In this document: positions 34,096-46,799 of the stretch, one piece after another
How positions within the stretch are numbered: position 1 is the stretch's first letter
Layout of the letters: each line of letters begins with the position of its first letter
Assembly (NCBI GenBank): GCA_047967505.1
Contig: CM106540.1
Source: Dipteris shenzhenensis
Lineage: Eukaryota > Polypodiophyta > Polypodiopsida > Gleicheniales
Length of the DNA stretch: 64,000 nt
Strand: one strand, 5' to 3'
Notes under the pieces: model-generated
Databases searched by the model: none
What the model was told of the DNA's origin: nothing
Seen by the model: the letters and a program-made list of their open reading frames with translations, nothing else
Program-made: the position numbers and the translations under genes

Positions 34096-36149
34096 CTCTA
34101 TTCGCAATTCAAAAGAACCAGACTGTGCCAGAGAGAGAAAGTATTCAACACCTGATCAAAGATGTAAATCAAACCTAGAGCTTTGGTTTGTTCAGCAAGA
34201 TGGCAAAGTTCCCAAAAAGTGAGTCTAGAATTTTGTTCCTTTGAACCATCTGCCATCTGAACTAGCGAATACATCAATTTGATTAACGCATTCCAAGGAA
34301 GTTCATGGCAAATACAAACTCAAGAAACTTCCTTTGCCCATAGTTTCATTTAAAGAAATTACCTTACCCAACTGTTAGCTTGAAAACATCTCAAGCCAAC
34401 CTATGGGCAGTTCCTAAAAACACCTTTAAGCTATAAACCCCTCACCCCTGTTAGCTTGAAAACACTCTTAAGCCAACCTATGGTAGGTCCTAGAAACAGC
34501 CTCTAAGCTGTAACCTCTACAACCACATTTCCAAAAAATATGACTACTGAAGCCAATAAGCATAACTTTACCTCCTCCAGCCAGCACAAATAAACCATGA
34601 AGCTCAGACCACACTTGAGATCCATTGTGGATACACAAAAAGGGCTTGACAAATTAAGAATCTGCGACCATCAAACTATAACGAAAAGCATCACAAGCAG
34701 CTCCCAAAAAGCCAGAGCACCAGTCATTACTGGCACAAGTACAACATACGAGGGGAACCATTACGTAGACATAAGAGCATTGCAGCAGACTTGAATAACC
34801 AGCTTTGTAGCCAACAGAAATAAGGCTTTACAATATGATATTTATCAAATGAATCCATTAGGTAGAACTAGCTTCGACAACTCAGAAGATGATAAACATG
34901 GAACAGAGGTGAGATTTTATAGGAAACAAGTAGAAATGAGGAGCTTTTCTAAGCCTTGACAAGATAATCAACGTGGAATACGGTGAGATTTATAGGAGTC
35001 AAGTACGAATGAAGAGGTCTTCTAAACCTTGACAAAAAGCATTTAATGCATAATGCACAATAAAAAAGAAACAAGGTGCCACAGATTGGCTATGGGAGAT
35101 CTACTTCCCGGTGCTTAACTATGCATTTGAAGGTCAATGGCAGAGGCTGGCAGTAAAATCAAACCCATAGATACAATATCAGAGCTTGAAGTGATTCTGC
35201 ATCAGAAACAAACTAAATCTGCCCATGAATACAACATGGGAGCTTGACGTAAATTCTGTAGCACTAATTCATTGAAGACAAATGAAACAGTTCAAAAAAA
35301 CTAAAACCGAGTTATCATAATAATGATAAATTAATGCACAACTCACAAAGCATATAAGCTTTGGTTCATTCTTCTCATAAAACTACGAAAAGTATGATAA
35401 AGACTTGCCTTCAAGCTTTTGACTGCCTTATGGCCTGTAATTATATCATACACCCCACTTCTGATGCCTCTTTGAATAGTTAGGCCTAACTTCGATAAAG
35501 AAGATTAAACTCTCCTGAGATCCTCACACCATATATTTGAGAGCCCTACACTTCATTTAAAAAACCTTAACATGAATTTTATCTAGTCTTTTTTACAGGC
35601 AATACTTCTGATGCCTCATAAATTTCCAGGTCTTCAGCGTCTAGTACAATGTCAATACAAAATCCAATCGCCTCTAACATTTGATGCTACGAACCAAAGG
35701 GTTTAGAATCTCTGAAATTTTTGTCCAATATTTATCTACAACATATTTACTAATCATACTCCAGACCATATTCCGTAAAGGACCGATTCCATTCTACTGT
35801 TGTTGTTGACGGACAGAACGAGGATGGGCATTCTTAAGAGAAACTTCAGAATATATCCCATTCCTAAATGCAAACAGAGATGAGCTGCTAAGACTGACCC
35901 AGCTGAAGAACAACTCAAAATTGAAAATATCCTTGGTAGAATCACTTGAATTTAATTACAAAACAAAGAATGTACAACGTAAAATCACCATATAGGTGAC
36001 AGAGTCTGAGCAGGTCAAAATTTGCATAGAGCAGCTCGAAGCCAATATGGCTTCAATAATCAGACGCCTCTAGTATCATAATCATTTTCGACCCAATCAT
36101 GGGTATCACATTGCTCTCTAAACACAGGTGAATCGTAGCTTGAGTTCTT

Positions 36150-36964
36150 TTATTTGCAACTCCTCATTGCCACTGTGTCAAATACCATGTCTGCAATGCA
36201 AAAACTTCTGCCGGTCGCACCTCCCTTATTCTTTGAGCCCATGGAATCAATTGAAAGATTCGTACTACATATCAAAAGCACAGACATTTCCCAACATAGT
36301 CTTGACCTTCCAAACGAAAATCTCTGCCTGAAGCATAACTAGTTATGTTTCCCCTTTCTGGGCATGAAAACCTTGGACGTCCTGCATTTTTTCACTGGAT
36401 ATTGTTAACAGCACAACTGCATACCAGAACATCAACAATAAAGCAATATCAAAAAACTTTTACACTCTTCATTTTGTTATTTATGTACCCAACAAAACCA
36501 AATCCCTTAATAAAATCTGTGTTCATTTTTTTTAAAGATACTCAGAGAACCCTACAAATAAGTCATGATCAATGCAGTATTCAGATCACCACTTTGTCAA
36601 CTAAACACGCATTCCCCATATTTTCAGAGATATTGTTGAACAAGAGGCACAAGGCTTTTTCTGTAGTAAGCATTCCATAATTACTGTTGCCACATTTTAG
36701 GGTTTAAGTAGATGTTAATCATACAAATCAGATTTACAAATAATTTATCAATTTGCTTATTAAGAACATACCTAAGAGAAACTGTCAAGCATCGATCTCT
36801 CTTTTTCATATTAAGCTCTTCATTGATGCCAATGGAAAGGGCATCAGCATGCAAGTGTAAGACAAAGTAAAACAATTCACTCTCAAACCGAGGCAAATAA
36901 TGGAATTCAGAAGTGCTGATTCCACCGATTGGTAGCAAAACTTTGAGAGGAATTAATGTGCAGG
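36150..36964 (-). other. Candidate two-exon coding segment, gene unknown
   Basis: Minus strand: an acceptor (GCAATTTCAG|) opens a 193-bp stretch, 36964-36772, that closes with CTTAG|GTATGTTC. It reads TLIPLKVLLPIGGIST, LPRFESELFYFVLHLHADAL and INEELNMKKRDRC. An acceptor at 36327 (GCTTCAG|) continues in the matching phase and stays open to a TAA at 36150-36152, including SIDSMGSKNKGGATGRSF. Phase match across the intron and near-consensus sites support a real gene remnant or gene end. I do not recognise the protein. An upstream open stretch at 37792-37912 may belong too, but its phase does not simply fit. Confidence 0.3.
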
Positions 36965-38322
36965 CTGAAATTGCCAAAACAGAATGCAATTAGGACTTGA
37001 TATCATGATCTCAAGCCAGGAATATTGCTCTTTCTCGACAAATCAGTATTGTGCCTCCAGTACTTCTGAATATAACAAAATAACCAAAATGTCAACCACA
37101 TGCAAGAACTTAAGCACGGTAAACATACTAATCAGTAACCGCATTCTCCCAGTGCAAGCCCTAGTAGTATTAAGGTGCTGCTATTTTGACTATAACATCA
37201 GATAGAACCTTTAGCAAAAAAATCAAGAATCATTGGAATGACAAGTGCTCGCCAAAACATTCTGAAAGGACCCAAATTAATATACTATTTTTAGAAATTA
37301 GGAAACCTCACTTCTTCAAGATTTCTTGTCAAACATCCATGCACATACCACTGTTCTATGAGATTATGCAGAGATCATCTGTCATCAGTTGCAAAATTTC
37401 ATACGATAGACTGACAAGCCCTTGATATTAACCAAAGTTGAAGTTCTCTGGTATCTTGGTACCCATGGACAACTTGTAGAAGTCTGACAAAACCTGGGGG
37501 GGCTTTGAAAGTTGTATCTTGGCAGTCCATGAAAAACAGGTATGAACTTGGAAACTCTGGCATCTTGAAGTCCATGAAGAAAACTTGTAAAATGCTTCCT
37601 ATATGAGAAGTACTGCCATCACAGGACCAGACAACAAGTCTGAAAAAATAACGAGTTCAACCAATTAATGCACTTCCAATTGTGCAATACTATCCTCTGC
37701 TGACACTTCAGCATCTACCACTTGGCAGCAAGCTAATGTGCAAGGCACGCTAACAATAAGAGAGAAGAGGATTAATGAGGAGATTCGATACCAACACTGA
37801 TAAGTTGACAGATAAGTTGCCTTCATGGTTTCCCACAGCATATAGAATAAATCCAGCCACACAAAAACCTTTACACCCTTTTAAGAGCTCATATATTTTA
37901 ACTTGAGGAGGACTGCAAGCTACAAGAATACAAGCCCTACCAACCATGACAGCTCCCGAGCTTGACTCTAGGTCTAAAGCTCATTTCTTTGAGTTACTAA
38001 GCTAGAGGCTTCATGCACAAATTCATCTTAAGGATTGCCATCTTTTTGGCAAGTTCACAAGGTTTCCAATTGGGAAGCAGACATGACTCAACTCCAAAAG
38101 ACTGCACTCCTCACATTTCCTAATGTAAAGCTTTGACATGCACATGGACAAGTCAACTTTCCTTTAACATGTATCGTGTGGGCGTCTGCACAAGTTTGCA
38201 CAATTTTTTACCTTCATTTCAGATTTGAAAGAATGGCTGTTCGAAAGTGAGCGCTCAGCAATTCTCCTACGCATTTCTAAGAGAACTCCTTAAGATGCAG
38301 CAATGAAAGAGCCGAGCTGTAC

Positions 38323-41300
38323 CTGGGTCACATTGATGTGCAATTGATCTCTGTCCTTCAATTTTGCATCCTCGTCCTCATTGTTGTGGCTGTTACATAC
38401 ATAAACATGCAATGTTTGAAAGTAAAACAATTAATATAAGGGATAGAACTGTGTCAGAGGCATTGGGCAGAAGGAACCATGCTTAAACCTGTTTGATTCA
38501 CATCTTGCGTCCCTGCAATCAGAATGCTCGAGCTGAAGCTGTCCATCCAGCTGAAAGGTCTCTCCATCTGTCAAGGGTGATAATGTATCTGATGTTGACA
38601 GGTTTTGTGTCTGCTCCTCAGTAATACAATGGGAACCCGTACTGCTTCCTTCAAGTGGGCCTGTGTCATTTGAAATTGAAGAGCTGCACTCATCATGAGC
38701 GCGATTGTCTCCTACATTAAATCGAGCCACAGCCTGCAGAGAGCTGGACGTTGCACTTGTATCGTCCCCTAGATCATTAAGCCTCTCAATTAAGTTTGCC
38801 TGTCCATTGTCAAAACCACCCCTAACTTCAGATGTACATGCCTGCAAGTAAGGATCAGTGTTCACAGAAGATTCTTGCAAAGCCATTGGCTCCTCTGATC
38901 TTTCTAAAGGATGCGGCACAGTTTCCTCCTCCAATATAGTGGCACCATTATGCTGATCATTGGCTCCATCGGAATCCTTGATGTTCCTTGTGGGAATGTA
39001 AGAATTAGCACTTTCCTTTTTATCTTCTCGTGGGGCACTTGAGGCCATTGATCCCTTCTGGCTTGATGGTAGTATCCACTTTGCCCAGTCATCACGCTTG
39101 CGAATTCTGTCACCCTGTGATTTCCTCATATTAATATTCACAATCAAAAGTGCCAGAGAACATAATGCACATATAAGCAAAGCGGAGCAACATACCTGGA
39201 CTTCTACAACTGTTGATTTACGCAAAGCCTCCAGAATATGAGCAGGGTTCGGCGTTAGTGTACGCACCTGTGTTACAAAAACTAGCTTCAGAAAACTTTC
39301 ACCGCGAGCTTTGCACATGGTATAACCAAATCATATTATAGAACTTACCCTATTGAAGTTGGCAATTACAGAAACAGGAACAAACCCCTGATGATCCATG
39401 TTTGATCGGAGATATATGTCTTTACACAGATTTTGAACACTGGAAACGAAACAAGAAATCAAAACCCATGCACACCGTCAAGGGAAACCACACATATATT
39501 GCAGTGCAAACTAGTAAAGGCACTGATGTCTCCGACCCACACACCTAAAGTAGTATTCGATCTGTTTCAACAACATGACCCTTAACGTCATCAGGTCAGG
39601 GCCAGGCATCAGCACTCCTGGAAGTGCAGGGGGAACAAAATATGCAGCACCAAGCATAGGATCCGGAGCTGCTGCTGGCATATAATACATACCACCTCGT
39701 GCATCTACACAAACATTAGCTTGCATTCAAATCTCCCTCTTACGGTTGCAAAAATTTGCACGTGGTTTATCATGTGACATGAGTTACAATAAAACATAAC
39801 CCTTCCAAAGATGAAAAACGTTACTCTGGAATCCTGTTGCGTTGATATATGCCGGGTTGGTATTCATGAAAGGAGGGGTAAGTCGAGGTAGGTTCCTGGG
39901 GCCAACACGCTGTTGCGGCAATGGAAAGCCATTCTCCCTACCATTAATATATCCCCTGCCATGAGATTGCAAGCCATGGTTTCCCCTGCCTTGATCCCGA
40001 ATGTTATTGCGCCTATTCCCTGCATTGTTACTAAAAGGCCCAGGTCCCTCCCCTCTATGATGAAAAACACGGCCGTGATCAACATTCGCTGCATTTGCCA
40101 GAACCGCTTTCGTTCCAATCTCCCCAGTATTCTTCACCGACTGAGATGAAGGTAGCCCATGAGCACCGGGTGCAGAATGGCCCATGGAAGATGCAGGGAC
40201 GCTTTCCGGTATGGCAGGCGCCGAAAATGTAGGCATGCCATTTCCTGTGATCCCCCGCTTGAAAGATGACTTCTGTTTCGTCGCTGTGGGGGAGATGCTA
40301 CCATTCTTCCCAGCCCCCACATGGATTGAAGAGTCAGAGTAAGATCCCTGGAATCTCAACGAGTGCAGAGCATTAGACATGCAAACATAGCGACCCCTAT
40401 AAATAATCTCGGCATGTATTCCCAACAACACGTATCAGATGTGATCCCCCAAGAACACAACGTCACACAGGTGGCATTATAGCGGCATCTAGTCAATTTC
40501 TCTAAACTGCATTGTACAGAGCCAACAGGGAAATACCTGAATTGTGGAACCCTCGCTTGACGGTGATGCAGGGGATTGTTTAGGGCCTGCTTTTGGACCC
40601 GCCGCAGGCGCTGAGGTCTGTTTAGGCTGCTCCGATGACTTGCTGGTGCGAGCGTCCGCCAAAGCGGGCCAAGAGACAGCTCCCATCACGGCTCCAGACT
40701 CTGGGAATAGGCCAGCATTAGCGGGAGGTTTACGCCATGCGGGCTTGAAAACTTTAGCGTTCTCTGTTGCGGCAGCATCAGCTTTGTTGCTTTCCCCCAA
40801 CGAAGCGTCGGCGTCCGATCGATCGGGTACATCAATCCCCATTTTCGGATCCTGAGAGGGCAAATCGCCGACATGCTTCTTCTCTGATTGCAACGGAGCG
40901 GGCGTTGCAGATGAAGAGGCGGAAGAAAGCGCTGCTTCTACTGCTGCCGCCGTTCCTGAAGCTGTGTCGGCTTCAAGAGCAGCCCGCTGCTCCTGCTGGT
41001 GGTTCTGTGGTGGCGGCTGCTGCTGCTGCTGCTGCTGTTGATTCTGCTGCTGATGATGATGAAGCTGCTGCTGTTGTTGCTGCGGATTCTGCTGCTTCCG
41101 CTGCGGCTGTTGTTGCTGCTGCTGCTGAGGCGGCGGCGGCGGCGGCTGTTGTTGCTGCTGCTGCTTTTGGGAAGGGCCGGGCTGAGGATTGGAGGTTTCA
41201 CCATCGCCGCGAACGATCTGAGACCAGGCGTTCTTGAACCGGGGGTGAGGCTTATGATCCAAGGAGGAGGAAGAAGGGGCGGAGGGAGGGGGAGGATCAA

Positions 41301-41340
41301 TGCTGGGGCAAGGAGGCATTAGGGGGGAAGCAGAGGCCAT
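38323..41340 (-). CDS. La-related protein 1 (LARP1-type), seven exons seen
   Basis: LARP1 proteins bind mRNA through a La motif and control its translation and stability in the cytoplasm. Exons (minus): 41340-40537, 40347-39825, 39704-39545, 39439-39349, 39267-39196, 39114-38489, 38389-38323. All junctions are GT-AG and all phases agree, giving 781 codons. Residues 35-46 (FKNAWSQIVRGD) and 199-229 (KPAWRKPP...VMGAVSWPAL) match plant LARP1 N-terminal blocks. A Gln/Pro-rich tract spans about 58-118. The La motif is at about 484-565: LKQIEYYFSVQNLCKDIYLR, GFVPVSVIANFNRV and RKRDDWAKWIL. Its YYFS core is spliced across exons 3-4. Start chosen at MASASPL; an in-frame ATG at 41505 would add 55 atypical residues. 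The 3' end is unresolved: exon 7 ends ...LHINVTQ at a CAG|GTACAG donor, or reads on to a TAA at 38290. If exon 6 is not spliced, translation stops at 38431. No DM15 repeats were found. Confidence 0.9.
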
Positions 41341-42000
41341 GGCAAAGAGGGGAGGGGAAGGGGAAGGGAGAGGGGGGAGGATTTCAACCGTGTGTGAAAA
41401 GCAAGGGGGGCAGGCGGACCGCCATAGCCAGGAAGCTCCGAGGTCTGCAGGCCCAAAGTGAACAAGATGACAATGTTGAGGAAGAAGAAGTAGAAAAGCA
41501 GACATACTTAACCTTTAAGCCATCCCCGATTTTTCTTCTAAACATGTTTAATTAGTAAGTAAGAAAATCCACACATGCAAACACTAGGGCTCTTTCTATA
41601 TCTCACCAAGGTTTGGTTATCCTTCAACTCGCTGCACCACACACGAACAACTTACCTTATAAACCAGCTTTTGGGTATGCACAGATATCCTCTTCGTCTA
41701 AGTGAACCTAGCTCCTCACCATGTTTGGAACCTAGACCTAAAAGGGCGATGGATCTTTCCCACCTTTCCATAAGAGCCAATGTGGCACAGCCTGCTGCCC
41801 TCCAACAATTAACCAAGGTTTGAGATTTTGACTTTCAACTTGACCACATCACTAGAATCCTTCGGGTTCCTCATCAATTGATCCTGCCTCTTACAATTCC
41901 CTAAGCTGTATCTTCACCATACTCATGGTCTTAGATAACTAAAACTCTATGGCACATCATAGGGTCCTCAATTCCAAACCCAAACGCACCAAGATCCAGT
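41341..42000. other. LARP1 upstream region
   Basis: Contains the 5' UTR and promoter of the minus-strand LARP1 gene. A purine-rich plus strand (41343-41385; CT-rich on the coding strand) directly precedes the ATG, common in plant 5' UTRs. I see no convincing TATA box. Confidence 0.4.
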
Positions 42001-42021
42001 AGTCCAATGGTTTTATCCCAT

Positions 42022-42190
42022 TTATGGCATGCATGCTTTCTTTGGACACATACTTCCTTTGCAAAACCACTGCTCCATGATTGGTGCATAGGCTTCATCA
42101 TAATCTTTTGTGTTTTTTAGTGCATAACCTTTTTCTTTCAACTTAGCCTTGTGTTTGTCTACCATTCTATCTTGACAATTAACAAGGGAG
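42022..42190 (-). pseudogene. Ty1/copia reverse transcriptase fragment
   Basis: The minus strand reads MVDKHKAKLKEKGYALKNTK followed by DYDEAYAPIMEQ. This is the conserved start of copia RT (DKYKARLVAKGY...DYxEtFAPV). The fragment is only about 50 codons long and no other copia domain is nearby. Confidence 0.7.
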
Positions 42191-44400
42191 GAGTCCCTTG
42201 GCCAAGACAAACTAGCAAGGGAATGTGCATTCTAAAATCACAAATTAGTGAGTATCGATGACAAAAACCTTCAATAAATTTAGAAATAATGGTCATTTCT
42301 TAATGGCTACATGCTTTCAAATTAGAAGACTCTCTTCCTTGAGTTTCACTACTGTTGCAAGTGGAAAACTTGCCAAGGTGGTTGGCAAGGTTGTGCAATA
42401 AGTTATGCCACTAGTCACACTAACAAACCCTTCAACATGTGAAAGTGACATTATGACACAAGCAAGACTTTCACAAATTGCTTCATAACCCAACCTCAAT
42501 CCCTCAACCACCTACCCCCCAAAACACTATGTCAATGTTATCTGATTGGTCATGGTCTATGTGTTCCTCCTCTCAATCAAATCCGGCATTTCCATAAGGT
42601 TTGCCATATCATTTCCCTGTACTGATTCCTCATTGTCTCGTAAGGCTCGATTATATTCCATAGAGAATAACTTCTTGCTACACTTTTCTCCATCCTTTTC
42701 CTTATTGCAAACTTATAGTACATGCTTCATAGTTATCATGCTTCGAGATGACATTACAATAGGTAACAAGTTATGCATAGCTGAGGGATATGTAGAATGC
42801 ATGCAAGCACAACTCTAGATTTAACTATGGCTTGCGTTTACACTTTGCATGATTTTGGAATCCACCTCTAATAAGTAGTGGCATTTCCTACATGTTGTAT
42901 CCAATTATCATACTTCCAATAGAAAACGTAAGGATACCTATGAATAATCACATGTCCAATCGAAAAAAGGCCCTTTAATGCACCTTGTGTATGCATGCTA
43001 GTGTGGCATGAGGCATGAATTTGATACACACATTCTTTGTAGCTCTTTCCAAAATATCCAACCATGTTCTTTAGTCATCCCGTTCTATCCCTCAAGCCTT
43101 TAACTCATTGACCTTTTATTAGCGAGCCTTAATTTTGTAGTATTTGCAAATCAAAACTTTGTAGAATTTGCAAATCAAATGCATAAGTACCTATGCTTGT
43201 TTAGATCTTCTTGAAATTTCCCTTGTTCTTTATGTATCTTTGTAATAAAGCATAATTCTTCATGTTGAGATTAAAACATAGAAGAAGACCTAGCCAAACA
43301 TATCTATTCATCATGCAAGTTGCATTGTTCAGCCACCATCGATGGGGCTTGGCATCCAAAACTTATTGTTCCAATGCATGCATGTATTCCCTTTGAATCA
43401 TTTCTACATTGCAAATTATTACAAAGCCTTCATCATAGCATTTCATTATTGGCATGCGTAGATCGCGAATATTATATATCCATCATCACAAATGACACTT
43501 CCCCTTGGTAGCTCATCTTTTTTTCATATCTTAGGTTGTTTCATTCCACTAAATTTTTTACTCTTTCTTCCTAAGCCTTTTCCCTCTCCTTTACTGGTAT
43601 CACTTTTGTTATGTATGAGGTGTTTATATTTGCTTGATATTCACATTATATGTATTAACTCTTTTCAACAAGTGATGATTTGATCAGAGTTTCAGAAACT
43701 CTTCAGTCATATAGATTATGTGTATGCCTTTTCGAGTTTCCCCATTATTATCATATTCTTGTATTCTAATGCTGTTTAGACTGTTTTGTTTTTAGAATTA
43801 GAATTATCACCATTGCCCTTATGCTCTTCCTCCTACCTCTGTACCCCACAATCAATAATGGCATGGTTTCCATATAATTAGGTATAGTTCACCATATCTA
43901 TATGGCTAGGTAGGGCTGATCGTTCTAACATTTTTTATGTATGAAATCAAATCTTTAGAAGGTTATATCTTTTTGTTATGCTTTAGTATGTTAGCCTATG
44001 ATTTTATGAAGTAGATATGGTTTCCATGTAACAAAGTCATTTACAACTTTGCCTCTCATGTTTTTGAATCATTTCAATGGAGCATGTATTTTGCTATGTG
44101 AACATTCTCAAAATGGTTAATTTCCTCATAGGAATGAAAAGATAATGATGTAAGTCATTCTTCATCTGATTAAAACAAAAGTAATGATGCTCCATTAAAA
44201 GAAAAGTAATAGCAACATGTTAGTAATTTGCTTTGCTTTGACAGGAGATATGCACCAAGCACAAGTTTTCCTACCTTTCTCTCATCACTTATGCCTTGAC
44301 TTTGCATGGGCACTTATTTGTGAATGCATGCCAAACATGTACACGTATCTTTCCCTTCCTCTCTCACTAAATACATGGACTCAACGGAAAATTTGAGGAC
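42191..44400. other. No gene recognised
   Basis: AT-rich, with short interrupted frames. No repeat family or protein block identified. Confidence 0.4.
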
Positions 44401-46330
44401 ATACTTCTTTGTCAAGGTTCATATGTTTTGGGATATTGCTAAGCTTTGACCAAAAATGAAAACATGTGTTTTAACACATTTTTCACTTGGGTAGTGCGAT
44501 GGATAAGATAAGCTTGAATGAGAGGCTACATGAACGCAATTCAAGGAGTTACTAAATGATGACTAAAGCTGCTAGATGAAGTAGCTACTAGGCAATTGCT
44601 AGAGAGATAGGCTTAGCAATGTAATACAATTGCAAGTTCAAAGTCCAAAGCCACAGTGCAAGAGCAATAGGTTAGGAGTTCCATTGTTCGACCGACAACA
44701 CAGATGGACGGAGTGGCATGCTAGACATCACATAGCGAGGGTTGTTTGCAAAGTCGTGTGCAAACCTTGAGCAAGCATACAAGATCCCATTGAAAGCCTT
44801 TGCAGAGGGATGCTGAATCCTCACAACTCTTCATACTCTTAGCTCAAGTGTTGTTGCACATTCCAATAGGTTCGGAGTGAGTGACACTCCTTGATAGCTT
44901 TATATAAATCAAGGATGCGGTGTGGTGCAACATACTATATTTGAATCTAGCAATTGTTTCCTCATGTGCATCATGCCCATGTTTTTGTTTGCAATACCAA
45001 TTGAGTGTAGGACTAGAGAGAAGCTTTCAAGGTCAAGATCAGCACATCTAGGGGTTGGTTCAACTACATTTTCCAACATGGTATCAAATATTTTTGCTCA
45101 AAGATCTTACAGTCTACATTGACAATGAATCAAGGAGTTCCTCATGAACCAAGAAAACATGGTGTTCAGTTAAGTAGCATGTCACAGACTCAAGGAGGTT
45201 TATCTCAAGATGGCTAACTAGATGATCATCCCCAACTTCAAGGAAATTGACAAGCCTAATGGATCCAAGTATCCATTGTGGAAGATGAAGGTCCATAGTC
45301 ACTTGGTTATTAGAGCTGTTTGGCAAATTACTATTGGAATATAGTCGAGATCCAAGCACATCAAGAAAGCCACCAAAGTGATGAACACCATGGTAGGCTC
45401 AATTACTATGTAGGATTGTGTAGTGCGGGATGCAAAGATACTGACCATCATCATCAAGACTACTACAAACACCATTCAGTTGGTCGAAACATCACCAAAA
45501 TCTTGCAAGGTAGGTACTTAAGGAGATGTTTGAGGTGACCAACAAAGCCCATATACTTGACCTTGACATGGATCTTTACAATGTGAATATGGATGAGGGA
45601 GATTCGGTGTAGGCCTACATCACAAAGTTGAAGGTTGTACAAGATTAATTGACTGTGGTTAGTCAAAAAATGGAGTCGTTTTGAATTATTAGATCCCAAC
45701 ATGCACTTAAGTTGCATCCTCAATGCTACCATGATTGTAGGCCAGGTCAACATTGGTTGTGCTTTAGAAACTAATTTTGTCATTCCTGTAGGAAGAAATT
45801 TGAGAGAATAAATACGATGAATTTGAAGTCTTAGCAAAAGGGATGGCAAATTGAGACATGACAAGAGCAAGTTGGATGAGGGTTTGAGGTTTGAAAATGT
45901 TGGATCTGATCGAAATCACATGACGTGCTGTAGCAAATTGGGACACTTTTTCAAGGAGCATGGAACACCTCAAAAAATGCCAAACTAGATCAAACAAGGG
46001 CAAATGTAGCAAGCACTCATCAAAGAGGACTTGCTCATTGCTTGGGTGGTGTGACCTGCATTCTCAGTCTCAATGGTGAGGATTGGTACAATGATAGTGA
46101 TGCTTCCAAGCACATGATGAAGACTTGAGAGTGATTCTAACCCTAGCCAAAGTTGGCTTTGTATCCAACATGACTCTGGGTGACAACCAAAGCCATCCCA
46201 TCAAGCGAATCGAGACTGTGCCATTTGAGGCCACCATTGGACAAGAGAAATCACTTAAGGGGTTACTTTATGTCTTAGGTTATGCCAAGAACCTACTCTC
46301 TATGGGCCAACTTGCAAGAAATGAAATGAG
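44400..46330 (+). mobile_element. Ty1/copia relic: LTR, PBS, gag, protease
   Basis: A probable 5' LTR ends near 45077 and is followed by TGGTATCAAA (45080-45089), a copia PBS. Gag blocks follow: NGSKYPLWKMKVHSHLVIRA at about 45258-45320, then LEV/FEVTNKAHILDLDMDLYNV near 45525-45590. A decayed CCHC lies near 45920-45965. Protease and pre-integrase sequence runs through 46125-46340: VGFVSNMTLGDNQSHPIKRI..., LLYVLGYAKNLLSMGQLARN. The integrase-RT part is missing. The left LTR edge is not resolved. Multiple stops make it non-functional. Confidence 0.75.
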
Positions 46331-46475
46331 TGTTAAGTAGAGCATAAATTGCACTATTCTAGAGAGGACTGTAAGGGCATAGGGACCCTAACCCTAAGGG
46401 GTAAAGGTGTATGTATTCATAATCATGTTCATAATAATATATCTTGGTTGTGTCCTCCTCTCTCTCTTCACCTAT
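46331..46475 (+). repeat. Solo LTR-like piece of the 6.4-10.9 kb family
   Basis: Starts TGTTAAG and contains AAATTGCAC, ACCCTAACCCTAAGGGGT, a CATGTTCAT phrase and a CTCTCTCT end. These match, in order, the minus-strand LTR at 10753-10916. It sits exactly where the copia frame is broken after LARNEMSV, so it is either a solo LTR inserted there or a recombination product. Confidence 0.6.
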
Positions 46476-46718
46476 TCAAAAAGTAAGTGTGCTCCTTGTG
46501 ATCATCTGTATTCGTCATGTTTTCTCATGTTGTAAAGTGTTGACATTGAGCCTATCCAAAAGTCTCAAGTTTCTTGAGTCTCCAATAGCATCTCTTGGTG
46601 GAGTGCACTTGCTTGTCAAGAGCAATCACGATGAAGCTATTTGAATCATGTCCTCCTAGATTGCCAAGCTCCAACCCTTTCTATAGAGTGAGGCAAAGAT
46701 TCCCATGACTAGAGGTCC

Positions 46719-46797
46719 ACGAAAACGTGAGCCTCTCTTCAATCTAATAAAAGAAATTCGAAAACGTGAGCCTCTCTTCAATCTAATAAAAGAGCTC
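46719..46797 (+). repeat. Two-copy repeat (39-bp period)
   Basis: CGAAAACGTGAGCCTCTCTT and the following CAATCTAATAAAAGA occur twice in tandem. Confidence 0.85.
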
Positions 46798-46799
46798 CT

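Noticed and set aside
40767-41322. Long plus-strand open frames rich in Ala or Leu
   Set aside because: They are antisense readings of the CAG-type repeats of LARP1 exon 1; the minus-strand frame has conserved LARP1 blocks and consistent splicing.
41341-41505. Upstream in-frame ATG at 41505 as the LARP1 start
   Set aside because: The added 55 residues are Leu/Pro/Cys-rich, lie in a CT-rich leader, and have no resemblance to LARP1 N-termini that I know; MASASPL at 41340 is the better start.
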